Shown in pieces: positions 1 to 7,910 of a stretch of DNA of 12,596 nucleotides. Origin of the DNA: Sulfuricystis sp964478415 (GTDB lineage Bacteria; Pseudomonadota; Gammaproteobacteria; Burkholderiales; Rhodocyclaceae). The notes below the pieces were generated by a model that saw nothing but the letters and a program-made list of their open reading frames with translations, was not told the origin of the DNA and did no database searches. The DNA lies in the NCBI GenBank assembly GCA_964478415.1, contig CAYZII010000060.1, positions 1 through 12,596 on the forward strand. Reading direction: 5' to 3'. Both the position numbers and the translations under genes were made by a program. Every line of letters begins with the position of its first letter. Within the stretch, counting starts at the first letter, position 1.

Positions 1-32
1 GTCTGCGTCCTTTCCTGTTCTCCGGAAAGCCC

Positions 33-61
33 ATTCTACCAAAGCTATACGACAATGTCAT
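33..61 (-). promoter_or_regulatory. Sigma70-like promoter reading left out of the window
   Basis: On the minus strand a -35 ATGACA (56-61, one mismatch to TTGACA) and a -10 TAGAAT (33-38, one mismatch to TATAAT) are separated by exactly 17 bases (39-55). Transcription would start near position 26. An AGGAAAGGA stretch close to the left edge could be the ribosome binding site of a gene starting just outside the window. The stretch around it is more AT-rich than its surroundings. The gene served cannot be identified. This site suggests that whatever lies to the left is transcribed separately from iorA. Confidence 0.5.
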
Positions 62-140
62 TGGTTGAGCAGAGGTTTCCATTAGACCGGGCATCCGCCA
101 CAAAATGAACATTACGCGCCATATCACTGCCCTACGCGGC

Positions 141-187
141 GGCTTTGGGCCTGCGGCCGGCAGTATCCAGCCCGCAGGCCCAAAGCC
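141..187. terminator. Perfect 16-bp inverted repeat, possible terminator after iorA
   Basis: The arms 141-156 (GGCTTTGGGCCTGCGG) and 172-187 are exact reverse complements around a 15-base loop. The hairpin lies about 55 bases downstream of the iorA stop codon, where a transcription terminator is expected. Neither strand shows a T-run after the stem, so it is not a textbook intrinsic terminator. It could be a Rho-assisted terminator, a 3'-end stabiliser or a dispersed repeat. The rest of 1-242 holds only the leftward promoter and no convincing gene. Confidence 0.5.
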
Positions 188-242
188 ATAGCAGAGGGCT
201 GGAAATCGCATGGTCGGAAGGTTCATCGTCGCCCCGCCCGGT

Positions 243-2120
243 CTATTGGACAATCTGGAATGTTTTCACCAGCCGAATGGGTTGGCTTGGGTCGGCAGGC
301 ACGATGGCTTCCGGCGCGCAGGGTTGCACGCACAGCCCGCAGCCAGTGCACACCGAGGTTTCGATGCGCACGAATTGCAGCTCGATTTCCTTGCCGGAGG
401 GTTTGACGACCTTGTCGCGGCGCACGACATGGATCGCCGGGCAGCCGACCTCGACGCAATTGCCACAGCCGGTGCATTTTTCGTCGATCACCGCGTAGGG
501 CCGCTGTTTCTTGTAGTCGTCGATCAGCACGCAGGGCTGGTTGGTGATGATCACCGAGACTTCGGGAATCTTGATCTCTTCGCGGATGGTCTTGAACAGC
601 ACCGGCAACTGGTAGGGATCGACGACGTGGATGCGTTCTTTCTTGACACCCAGGGCCTCGACGAGTTTCGCGAAGTCGACACGCGGCGCTTCCTCGCCGT
701 GGATGTCGCGCCCCGAGCCGGGATCGGGCTGGCCGCCGGTCATGCCGACGGCGCGATTGTCGAGAATCAACACCGTGACATTGCCGCGGTTATAGACGAT
801 GTCGAGCAGGCCCTGCATGCCCATGTGCAAGAAGGTCGAGTCACCGATCACCGCGACGATGCGTTTGTCCTTGTCGGCTTCGCCACGCCCCTTGTCGAGG
901 CCATGCGCGATGCCCATCGAGGCACCCATCGAGATGCAGGTGTCGAGCGCGTTCCAGGGTTGGCCAGCGCCGAGCGTGTAGCAACCGATGTCGCCGGAGA
1001 TGATCAGGTTCTTGATCTGCGACAGCGTGTAATAGACGCCCAGATGCGGACAGGCGACGCACATCGTCGGCGGGCGGGGGAAGACTGGGGCGGGTTTGCC
1101 GGGCGTCTCCGCTACCGGTTCGCCGAGCAGCCTGGCAATCGCGGGCTTGAGCACGTTTGGAGCGAGTTCGCCCTGTTTCGGCAGGAGATCCTTGCCATGA
1201 CAATCGATGCCGGCGCTCTTCAGCTCCTTTTCGACGAGCGGCTCGACTTCCTCGACGACGACCAGGCGCTCGACGGTCCTGGCGAACGCGCGGATCGCTT
1301 CGATCGGTGCGGGAAAAGACAAACCGAGCTTGAACACCGGCGCAGCGGGAAAGGCTTCGCGCACATGCATGTAGGCAGGGCCGGAGGCGACGAAACCGAC
1401 GCGTCGGTCTTTGCCGTCATTGCTGAAATTTAACAGGCTGGCTTCGGATTCGGCCTGCAAGGCCTTGTCGCGCTCGAACATCAGCGGGATGCGTCTCATC
1501 GCGCCGGCGGGCGTCATTACCCAGCGTGATGCATCCTTCTGGAAGCCGCCACGGTTCGCGTGCGGGATGCGCTCGCCGACGCTGACCAGGCCCTTGACGT
1601 GGTTGATGCGCGTCGTCATGCGCAGGATCACCGGCACCTGATGCTTCTCCGAGAGTTCATAGGCGAACTTCGTCATCTCGTAGGCTTCCTGCGAATCCGC
1701 TGGTTCCAGCACCGGCACATGGGCGAAACGCCCCCAGAAGCGTGAATCCTGCTCGTTTTGCGACGACGACAGCCCGACATCGTCGGCGATCGCGATCACC
1801 AGCCCGCCGGCCACGCCGGTGAGCGTCAGTGTCATCAGTGCGTCGGAAGCGACGTTCATGCCGACGTGCTTCATCGCGCAGAACGCGCGGCTGCCGCCAT
1901 AGGCCGCGCCGATCGCCACCTCGAGCGCGACTTTTTCATTCACGGACCATTCTGAGTAGATCTCTGGGTAGGTCGAAATTACTTCCAGCATCTCGGTGGA
2001 AGGGGTACCTGGATAGGCGGCGGCAACCTTGCAGCCGGACTCCCAGACGGCACGGGCAACGGCTTCGTTGCCAGAGAGGAGCAAGCGCGAAGCGCTTGGA
2101 GCAGGCATCACTGAGGCCAT
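243..2120 (-). CDS. iorA: Indolepyruvate:ferredoxin oxidoreductase, alpha subunit
   Basis: IorA is the thiamine-diphosphate and iron-sulfur subunit that oxidatively decarboxylates aryl 2-oxoacids such as indolepyruvate and phenylpyruvate to aryl-acetyl-CoA, passing electrons to ferredoxin. It is cytoplasmic and works with a small IorB subunit. At 625 residues it has the family's usual length. Visible landmarks are the N-terminal YPGTPSTE motif (36-43), CVACPH (354-359), a TPP-binding segment GDIGCYTLG (376-384), GDS (426-428) with DN at 454-455, and two C-terminal 4Fe-4S ligand sets: C549, C552, C555, C560 (the wider CxxCxxCxxxxCP spacing usual in IorA) and C591, C594, C597, C601. The ATG at 2120 has GGTGAG six bases upstream; a second in-frame ATG at 2108 is an alternative start. 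It lies behind a terminator and is probably under its own control. No iorB is seen on either side within the window. Confidence 0.93.
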   Translation of the reverse strand: MASVMPAPSASRLLLSGNEAVARAVWESGCKVAAAYPGTPSTEMLEVISTYPEIYSEWSVNEKVALEVAIGAAYGGSRAFCAMKHVGMNVASDALMTLTLTGVAGGLVIAIADDVGLSSSQNEQDSRFWGRFAHVPVLEPADSQEAYEMTKFAYELSEKHQVPVILRMTTRINHVKGLVSVGERIPHANRGGFQKDASRWVMTPAGAMRRIPLMFERDKALQAESEASLLNFSNDGKDRRVGFVASGPAYMHVREAFPAAPVFKLGLSFPAPIEAIRAFARTVERLVVVEEVEPLVEKELKSAGIDCHGKDLLPKQGELAPNVLKPAIARLLGEPVAETPGKPAPVFPRPPTMCVACPHLGVYYTLSQIKNLIISGDIGCYTLGAGQPWNALDTCISMGASMGIAHGLDKGRGEADKDKRIVAVIGDSTFLHMGMQGLLDIVYNRGNVTVLILDNRAVGMTGGQPDPGSGRDIHGEEAPRVDFAKLVEALGVKKERIHVVDPYQLPVLFKTIREEIKIPEVSVIITNQPCVLIDDYKKQRPYAVIDEKCTGCGNCVEVGCPAIHVVRRDKVVKPSGKEIELQFVRIETSVCTGCGLCVQPCAPEAIVPADPSQPIRLVKTFQIVQ

Positions 2121-2140
2121 GAATTTCTCACCAAAGTCGG

Positions 2141-2174
2141 AAAACGAAAACCCGCCGCGGGAGCGCGCGGCGGG
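2141..2174 (-). terminator. Intrinsic terminator between the dehydrogenase operon and iorA
   Basis: On the minus strand a 9-bp all-GC stem, CCCGCCGCG (2166-2174) with CGCGGCGGG (2151-2159), closes a 6-base loop and is followed at once by TTTTCGTTTT (2141-2150). This is a strong Rho-independent terminator by form. It ends only about 20 bases before the iorA start codon, with the iorA ribosome binding site in between, so there is no room for a promoter after it. iorA must therefore be reached by readthrough or from a promoter upstream of the hairpin. Confidence 0.8.
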
Positions 2175-2212
2175 CCGCGTAAAACGCGATTATCCGTTTT
2201 CGGCCACGCGGC
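2174..2212 (-). other. Interrupted hairpin abutting the terminator
   Basis: GCCGCGT (2174-2180) pairs with ACGCGGC (2206-2212), and inside it AAAACG (2181-2186) pairs with CGTTTT (2195-2200), leaving a 5-base bulge (2201-2205) and an 8-base loop. The structure begins three bases after the stop codon of the upstream gene and shares its last base with the terminator stem. Its 5' arm on the minus strand (GCCGCG) could also pair with the 3' arm of the terminator (CGCGGC), so the two structures could in principle exclude one another. That would be an attenuator layout, but its function is inference. Confidence 0.5.
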
Positions 2213-2217
2213 GTCTA
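2189..2217 (-). promoter_or_regulatory. Candidate iorA promoter upstream of the terminator
   Basis: On the minus strand TAGACG (2212-2217, four of six to TTGACA) and GATAAT (2189-2194, five of six to TATAAT) are 17 bases apart. The -35 overlaps the TAG stop codon of the preceding gene. Start of transcription near 2182 would put the terminator hairpin inside the iorA leader RNA. This is a sequence match only; the -35 is weak. Confidence 0.3.
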
Positions 2218-2718
2218 GCGTTGCCAGAACACGCGCAGCAGGTTGTCGGCCTCGTTGTAATGGAACTCGAGCTCACCCTTGTGGGCATGCTCCAGCGCCT
2301 CGCCGATGTCGCGCGCCAGGTGGCTGTCGGTGGTCGTCACCAGCACGCCGCCGTCCGCTTCGTCCTCGATCGCGATGATGCGCGCGAGCGGGTGTTCGGC
2401 TTTCTCCTTCTCCTCGTGGTGGCGTATCAGTCTGAGCAGCTCGTCGCGATGCGCGGCAAAGTAATCCCCGGACAGATGCACGTAACCCATCGGCAGATGG
2501 TCATGGATGCGCGCGCAGGCCGGGCAGGTGACTTCATGTGCGCCGGCGGGCGCATTGTCCCATTGCCAACGTCCGGCATGGTAGAGCGCGCCGCAGACTT
2601 TGCACACCGACGGCTCGTGGAGTTTGTGCGTGAGCTTGTAGCTGTCGTGGATGCGTTCCGGACGCAATTGATCGCGCCGCACGGGGCGAAAGCCTGGGGA
2701 GGGAACGTTTGCTTTCAT
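2215..2718 (-). CDS. BCAM0308-family zinc-ribbon protein
   Basis: This 167-residue protein has two CxxC pairs, C39/C42 (VCKVCG) and C65/C68 (TCPAC), 22 residues apart, the layout of a zinc ribbon. The C-terminal half (about 125-167, TTTDSHLARDIGEALEHA onward, ending LLRVFWQR) resembles the bacterial proteins annotated as BCAM0308 family or as COG1499, NMD protein affecting ribosome stability. That assignment is from recognition, not a search. The middle (about 88-110) is charged and helical. No signal peptide or membrane segment is seen. Function is unknown; an RNA- or ribosome-associated role is only suggested by the family label. Its ATG overlaps the acyl carrier protein stop by four bases (ATGA) and has AAAGGA about seven bases upstream, making it the last gene of the operon before the terminator. 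Confidence 0.8.
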   Translation of the reverse strand: MKANVPSPGFRPVRRDQLRPERIHDSYKLTHKLHEPSVCKVCGALYHAGRWQWDNAPAGAHEVTCPACARIHDHLPMGYVHLSGDYFAAHRDELLRLIRHHEEKEKAEHPLARIIAIEDEADGGVLVTTTDSHLARDIGEALEHAHKGELEFHYNEADNLLRVFWQR

Positions 2719-2975
2719 GATGCCGTCCTTTCACTGAGTTTTTGTTGCAGATACTCCAAGAGCGCAGCCAGGGTGGTCAGCCGCGCATAGTCGCTTTCGG
2801 GAATCTCGACGCCCAATGTCTTGTGCAGGCCGAGCAGAAAATTGAGCCAGTCCATCGAATCGAGATCGACCTGCCGGCGCAAAGGCAGATCGTCGCGCAG
2901 TTTGGCAGCATCCACTTCGGGAGCGATGCCCGTGAGCGTGGTGATGACCAGTGCGCGTAGTTCGTTCGCATTCAT
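2715..2975 (-). CDS. Acyl carrier protein
   Basis: A small acidic, helical protein of 86 residues with the phosphopantetheine attachment motif DLDSMDW, in which Ser40 would carry the prosthetic arm. Length and motif placement fit the ACP family: helix 1 about 3-15, motif 37-43, helix 2 41-54, helix 3 around 66-80. The sequence is divergent from the housekeeping fatty-acid ACP (for example LDSMDWLNFLLGLH in place of the usual LDSLD-type sequence), so it is probably a specialised carrier. It overlaps the E2 gene before it and the zinc-ribbon gene after it by ATGA, and has GAGGA nine bases before its start. No ketosynthase, acyltransferase or phosphopantetheinyl transferase is nearby, so the acyl group it carries is unknown. 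Placement straight after E2 suggests, as inference, that it receives or delivers an acyl group connected with that complex. Confidence 0.88.
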   Translation of the reverse strand: MNANELRALVITTLTGIAPEVDAAKLRDDLPLRRQVDLDSMDWLNFLLGLHKTLGVEIPESDYARLTTLAALLEYLQQKLSERTAS

Positions 2976-4105
2976 TGTGCCAGTTCCTCGGGTCGTTGCA
3001 GGCAGTCGGCCAGTTGGCGCAGAAACAATGCCCCTCGATGGCCATCCGAGACGCGATGGTCGGCGGAGAGGCTGGCCGTGACGAGCGGCACGGCCTTGAG
3101 AAGGCCATTCTCCGCCCAGGGCCGTTCGGCGATGCGGCCGAAGCCGACCAAGGCCACCTGTGGCGGGGTGATCACACCGAAAACGCCGTGGCTGCCCTGG
3201 TCACCGAGGTTGGTGACGGTGATCGTCGCCGCGCCCAGCTCGGAGCTTTTCAACGAGCCGGCACGGGTGCGGCGCACGAGATCGGCGAGCTCCTGCATCA
3301 GTTGCGTCAGCGGTTTTCGATCGGCATCGCGCAGCGCCGGCGCGACCAGACCGCCTTCGCGCAGCGCGATCGCCACGCCGAGATGCACCTCGGCCGCCGG
3401 ATGATAGCCGTCCGCGTGGTAATGGCCATTGAGCTCGGGAAAATCCTTGAGCGTAGCTGCTACCGCCTTCAGCAGCACGGCGGCCGGCAACAGGCGTTCG
3501 CTGAGCGGCCGCTGCGCGTTTTGCGCCTTGAGCCAGGCAAGCATGCGTTCGAGCGGAATGTCCTCGCTGACATAGTAATGCGGGATCTCGCGCTTGGCGC
3601 GGCTCATCGCCGCGGCGATGGTTTTGCGCATCTCGAGGAAGCGGCTGGCCGCCGTCTGCCCGGCGACAGCCGGCGCGGCCGCGGCTGCCGCTTTCTCGAC
3701 GTCTTCGAGCGTCACGGCACCGTCGGGGCCGCTGCCGCTCAACTGTGCGAGATCGACGCCGAGTTCGGCAGCGCGCTTCCTCGCTGCCGGCGAGATGCGC
3801 CGGCGTTCGGCCGCCGTCGGCGCGGGCTGCGGGGCTGATGGTGCCGTCCCGCCAGCGCCGAGTTTCTCCCCTTCTTCCCGCAGGATGGCCATCAGCGTGC
3901 CGACCGGCATCTTCTGGCCGGGTTCGGCGATCAGACGCTCGACGATGCCCTCCTGCCAGCATTCGACGTCGATCGCCGCCTTCGCGGTATCGACGATTGC
4001 GATCACCTGGCCTTTCTTCACCCGCTCACCCGGCTTCACTTTCCATTCGAGCAGGGTGCCTTCGTCCATGTCGGCGCCCAGCGCAGGCAGCCTGAATTCG
4101 ATCAT
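2972..4105 (-). CDS. pdhC: Dihydrolipoamide acyltransferase (E2) of a 2-oxoacid dehydrogenase complex
   Basis: E2 carries the acyl group from E1 on a swinging lipoyl arm and transfers it to CoA. Of 377 residues, 1-77 form one lipoyl domain with the lipoyl lysine K42 in DTAKA; 102-140 form the peripheral subunit-binding domain (RISPAARKRAAELGVDL, then GSGPDGAVTLEDV); an Ala-rich linker follows; and about 150-377 form the catalytic domain with HRVSDG (H350, D354). The start at 4105 (ATGATCGAATTC, protein MIEFRLPALG) is chosen because it opens the lipoyl domain, forms an ATGA overlap with the E1-beta stop and has AAAGGAG seven bases upstream. The reading frame stays open to 4321, but that extension is Arg-rich and not E2-like. 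The residue before the lipoyl lysine is Ala where Asp is usual. The acyl substrate (pyruvate, acetoin or branched-chain oxoacid) cannot be settled from sequence. No E3 is present. Confidence 0.9.
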   Translation of the reverse strand: MIEFRLPALGADMDEGTLLEWKVKPGERVKKGQVIAIVDTAKAAIDVECWQEGIVERLIAEPGQKMPVGTLMAILREEGEKLGAGGTAPSAPQPAPTAAERRRISPAARKRAAELGVDLAQLSGSGPDGAVTLEDVEKAAAAAAPAVAGQTAASRFLEMRKTIAAAMSRAKREIPHYYVSEDIPLERMLAWLKAQNAQRPLSERLLPAAVLLKAVAATLKDFPELNGHYHADGYHPAAEVHLGVAIALREGGLVAPALRDADRKPLTQLMQELADLVRRTRAGSLKSSELGAATITVTNLGDQGSHGVFGVITPPQVALVGFGRIAERPWAENGLLKAVPLVTASLSADHRVSDGHRGALFLRQLADCLQRPEELAQ

Positions 4106-5076
4106 CCGAGCACTCCTTTCACGGCGGCGACGATCTTTTCCGCCTGCGGCAACACCGCGTCTTCGAGATGTTTCGCATAGGGGATCGGCACTTCTTCGGT
4201 GCACACGCGCGTGACGGGCGCATCGAGTTCGTAGAACGCATTTTCCATGATGCGCGCCATCACTTCCGCGGCAAAGCCACCGCTCTTCCAGTTTTCGTCG
4301 ATGACCACGGCGCGGTGACACTTCGCCACCGTGGCCACGAGGCTGTCACTGTCGAGCGGACGCAGCACGCGCAGATCCAGCACCTCGGCTTCGATGCCGT
4401 CAGCGGCGAGCATTTCCGAGGCGGCGAGTGCCTTCGGCAGGCAGCCGCCGTAAGTGATCAGCGCGACATCGTGCCCTGCGCGCCGCACCTTCGCCGAAGT
4501 GATGTCCACCTGAGCGTCGTCGGGCAGTTCGCCTTCCATGTTGAACAGGCCGACATGCTCGAAGATCACCACCGGGTCGGGATCGGCCAGCGCCGGCGCC
4601 AGCATGTAACGGGCATCTTCGATGGTCGCCGGCGCGAGTACCTTGATGCCGGGGATGTGCGCAAACCAGCCTTCGAAACTGTGCGAATGCTGCGCGGCGA
4701 GCTGCCGTCCCGCACCGGTGGCCAGGCGGATCACCAGCGGCACCGAAAACTGACCGCCCGACATGTGGTGGAACAATGCAGCGCTATTGACGATCTGGTC
4801 CAGCGCCAGCAAGCTGAAATTCACCGTCATCACTTCGACGATCGGCCGTAAGCCGCCCAGCGCGGCACCGATGCCGGTGCCGACGAAGCCTAGTTCGGAC
4901 AGCGGTGTGTCGCGGATGCGCTCGGGGCCGAACTCGTCGATGAAGCCCTTCGAGAAGGCATAGGTGCCGCCGTAGCGGCCGACGTCCTCGCCGATCAGGA
5001 TCACGCATGGATCGGCGCGCAATGCTGCGCGCATCGCCTCGCGCATCGCTTCGCGGTAAGTGAGTCTGCGGCTCAT
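4102..5076 (-). CDS. pdhB: 2-oxoacid dehydrogenase E1 component, beta subunit
   Basis: The beta chain of the alpha2beta2 TPP-dependent E1 that decarboxylates the 2-oxoacid and acylates the E2 lipoyl group. The 324 residues match the family length. Landmarks are GEDVG (29-33), DTPLSELGFVGTGIGAALGG (56-75) with the cofactor-contacting glutamate E61, QHSHSFEGWFAHIPGIKV (129-146) with H130 and H132, and the transketolase C-terminal domain starting near LRVLRPLDSDSL. The gene overlaps E1-alpha before it and E2 after it by ATGA. No ribosome binding site is evident before its ATG, which fits translational coupling to E1-alpha. A pyruvate role is most likely beside acetyl-CoA synthetase; acetoin or branched-chain dehydrogenase is the main alternative. 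Confidence 0.92.
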   Translation of the reverse strand: MSRRLTYREAMREAMRAALRADPCVILIGEDVGRYGGTYAFSKGFIDEFGPERIRDTPLSELGFVGTGIGAALGGLRPIVEVMTVNFSLLALDQIVNSAALFHHMSGGQFSVPLVIRLATGAGRQLAAQHSHSFEGWFAHIPGIKVLAPATIEDARYMLAPALADPDPVVIFEHVGLFNMEGELPDDAQVDITSAKVRRAGHDVALITYGGCLPKALAASEMLAADGIEAEVLDLRVLRPLDSDSLVATVAKCHRAVVIDENWKSGGFAAEVMARIMENAFYELDAPVTRVCTEEVPIPYAKHLEDAVLPQAEKIVAAVKGVLG

Positions 5077-6080
5077 GATCGGGTATAAACGTCGGCGAGC
5101 ATCGTCTCCAGCGGCTCCCAGCTGCCGGCTTCGGCAAAGGCTACCGCCGCGGCCACTTCCTGTTCGACACGGGCATCGAGGGCAAGGAATTCTTCTTCGC
5201 TGAGCTTGCCTTCCCGCTTCAGGCGCGCCGTGAAGGTATGGATCGGCCCGCGCGTCTTCCAGGCTTCGACTTCTTCTTTGTCGCGATAGAGTTCGGCATC
5301 GAACATCGAGTGGGCGCGGAAGCGATAGGTCTGGTATTCGACGAAGGCCGGGCCGCCGTTGGCTTTCATCTGCGCCAGCGCGGCGCGCGTCGTTTCATGC
5401 ACCGCGACGATGTCCATGCCGTCGGCGCGCGACGCCGGCATCCCATAGGCGGCCGCTTTCAGGCACAGATCAAGCTGCGCCTCGGCGCGCTCGATCGCCG
5501 TACCCATGCCATAGAGATTGTTTTCGCAGCAGAACAGCACCGGCAGCTTCCACAATGCGGCCAGATTCATCGCCTCGTGAAAGGCGCCCTCGGCCACCGC
5601 ACCGTCGCCGAAGAAACAGGCCGTGATGCGCTCCTCATGCAACATCTGCGCCGCGAGCGCGAGGCCGGTGGCGAGCGGCAGACCGCCGCCGACGATCGCA
5701 TTGCCGCCGAACAGCCGTGTGGCCTTGTCGAACAGGTGCATCGAACCGCCGCGTCCGCGCGAGCAGCCTTCCTGCTTGCCGAACATCTCGGCCATGATCG
5801 CCGCCATGCTCACACCGCGCACCAGTGCATGGCCATGCTCGCGATAAGTGGCGACGACGTTGTCCTCTGGGCGCAGCGCATGTAAAGCGCCGACCGCCAC
5901 CGCCTCCTCGCCGATGTACAGATGTAAAAAGCCGCGAATCTTGCCGGCGCCATACAGTTCGGCGCATTTCTCTTCCATGCGCCGGATGCGCAGCATGTCG
6001 GTGAGCATGCGCAGCGCGAAATCCTTCGGCCACGGCACCGGGCCGCTCGGCGGTGGCGGTGGGCGATGCTCGATGGTCAT
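5073..6080 (-). CDS. pdhA: 2-oxoacid dehydrogenase E1 component, alpha subunit
   Basis: The alpha chain of the heterodimeric E1, which binds thiamine diphosphate and Mg2+. The 335 residues include GFLHLYIGEEAVAVG (50-64), TYREHGHAL (78-86), the TPP motif running from GDGAVAEGAFHEA (158-170) to ENN (186-188), and the phosphorylation-loop-like YRFRAHSMFDAELYRDKEE (252-270). The first 18 residues are Pro-rich and precede the domain proper. Its ATG follows the acsA TAA stop with no base between, and GGAAGGGG lies just upstream. Proteobacterial housekeeping pyruvate dehydrogenase is usually the homodimeric AceE type, so this alpha/beta enzyme is probably a second, specialised complex (established family knowledge plus inference). 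Confidence 0.92.
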   Translation of the reverse strand: MTIEHRPPPPPSGPVPWPKDFALRMLTDMLRIRRMEEKCAELYGAGKIRGFLHLYIGEEAVAVGALHALRPEDNVVATYREHGHALVRGVSMAAIMAEMFGKQEGCSRGRGGSMHLFDKATRLFGGNAIVGGGLPLATGLALAAQMLHEERITACFFGDGAVAEGAFHEAMNLAALWKLPVLFCCENNLYGMGTAIERAEAQLDLCLKAAAYGMPASRADGMDIVAVHETTRAALAQMKANGGPAFVEYQTYRFRAHSMFDAELYRDKEEVEAWKTRGPIHTFTARLKREGKLSEEEFLALDARVEQEVAAAVAFAEAGSWEPLETMLADVYTRS

Positions 6081-7847
<1,767 letters not shown>

Positions 7848-7851
7848 TACT

Positions 7852-7859
7852 GCCCTCCC
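7852..7859 (-). promoter_or_regulatory. Strong ribosome binding site of acsA
   Basis: GGGAGGGC on the minus strand contains GGAGG (7854-7858) with a 6-base spacer to the ATG at 7847. It is the best Shine-Dalgarno match in the left part of the window. It decides the acsA start and suggests a highly translated first gene of the operon. Confidence 0.7.
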
Positions 7860-7866
7860 TCGCCTC

Positions 7867-7895
7867 AATATAGCCCGTGCAGCCAGGAGTGGGAA
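7867..7895 (-). promoter_or_regulatory. Candidate promoter of the acsA operon
   Basis: In the 63-base gap between lon and acsA, minus-strand TTCCCA (7890-7895, four of six) and TATATT (7867-7872, five of six) are 17 bases apart. The TATATT is the only AT-rich spot in the gap. The predicted start near 7860 would leave a leader of only about 13 bases including the ribosome binding site, which is short. No terminator is seen after lon, so cotranscription from lon is also possible. Confidence 0.3.
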
Positions 7896-7910
7896 GGGTG
7901 TCAGGGCTCC

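Noticed and set aside
2..226. Minus-strand frame beginning MNLPTMRFPALC that stays open to the left edge
   Set aside because: It runs through the perfect inverted repeat and the leftward promoter, has no clear ribosome binding site and does not look like a protein. It cannot be fully excluded because it leaves the window.
210..1433. Long plus-strand open frame of 407 codons opposite iorA
   Set aside because: It is the antisense shadow of a well-recognised iorA in GC-rich DNA. The product is rich in Asp, Arg and His with no family features.
2951..3838. Plus-strand open frame of 295 codons opposite E2
   Set aside because: Antisense to conserved lipoyl, binding and catalytic domains; no recognisable protein features.
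4106..4321. N-terminal extension of E2
   Set aside because: The added 72 residues overlap E1-beta, are Arg-rich, and precede a complete lipoyl domain that starts at the ATGA overlap.
7848..7868. Upstream TTG start for acsA
   Set aside because: The GGGAGGGC ribosome binding site would lie inside the added codons, and the ATG at 7847 gives the usual N-terminus.
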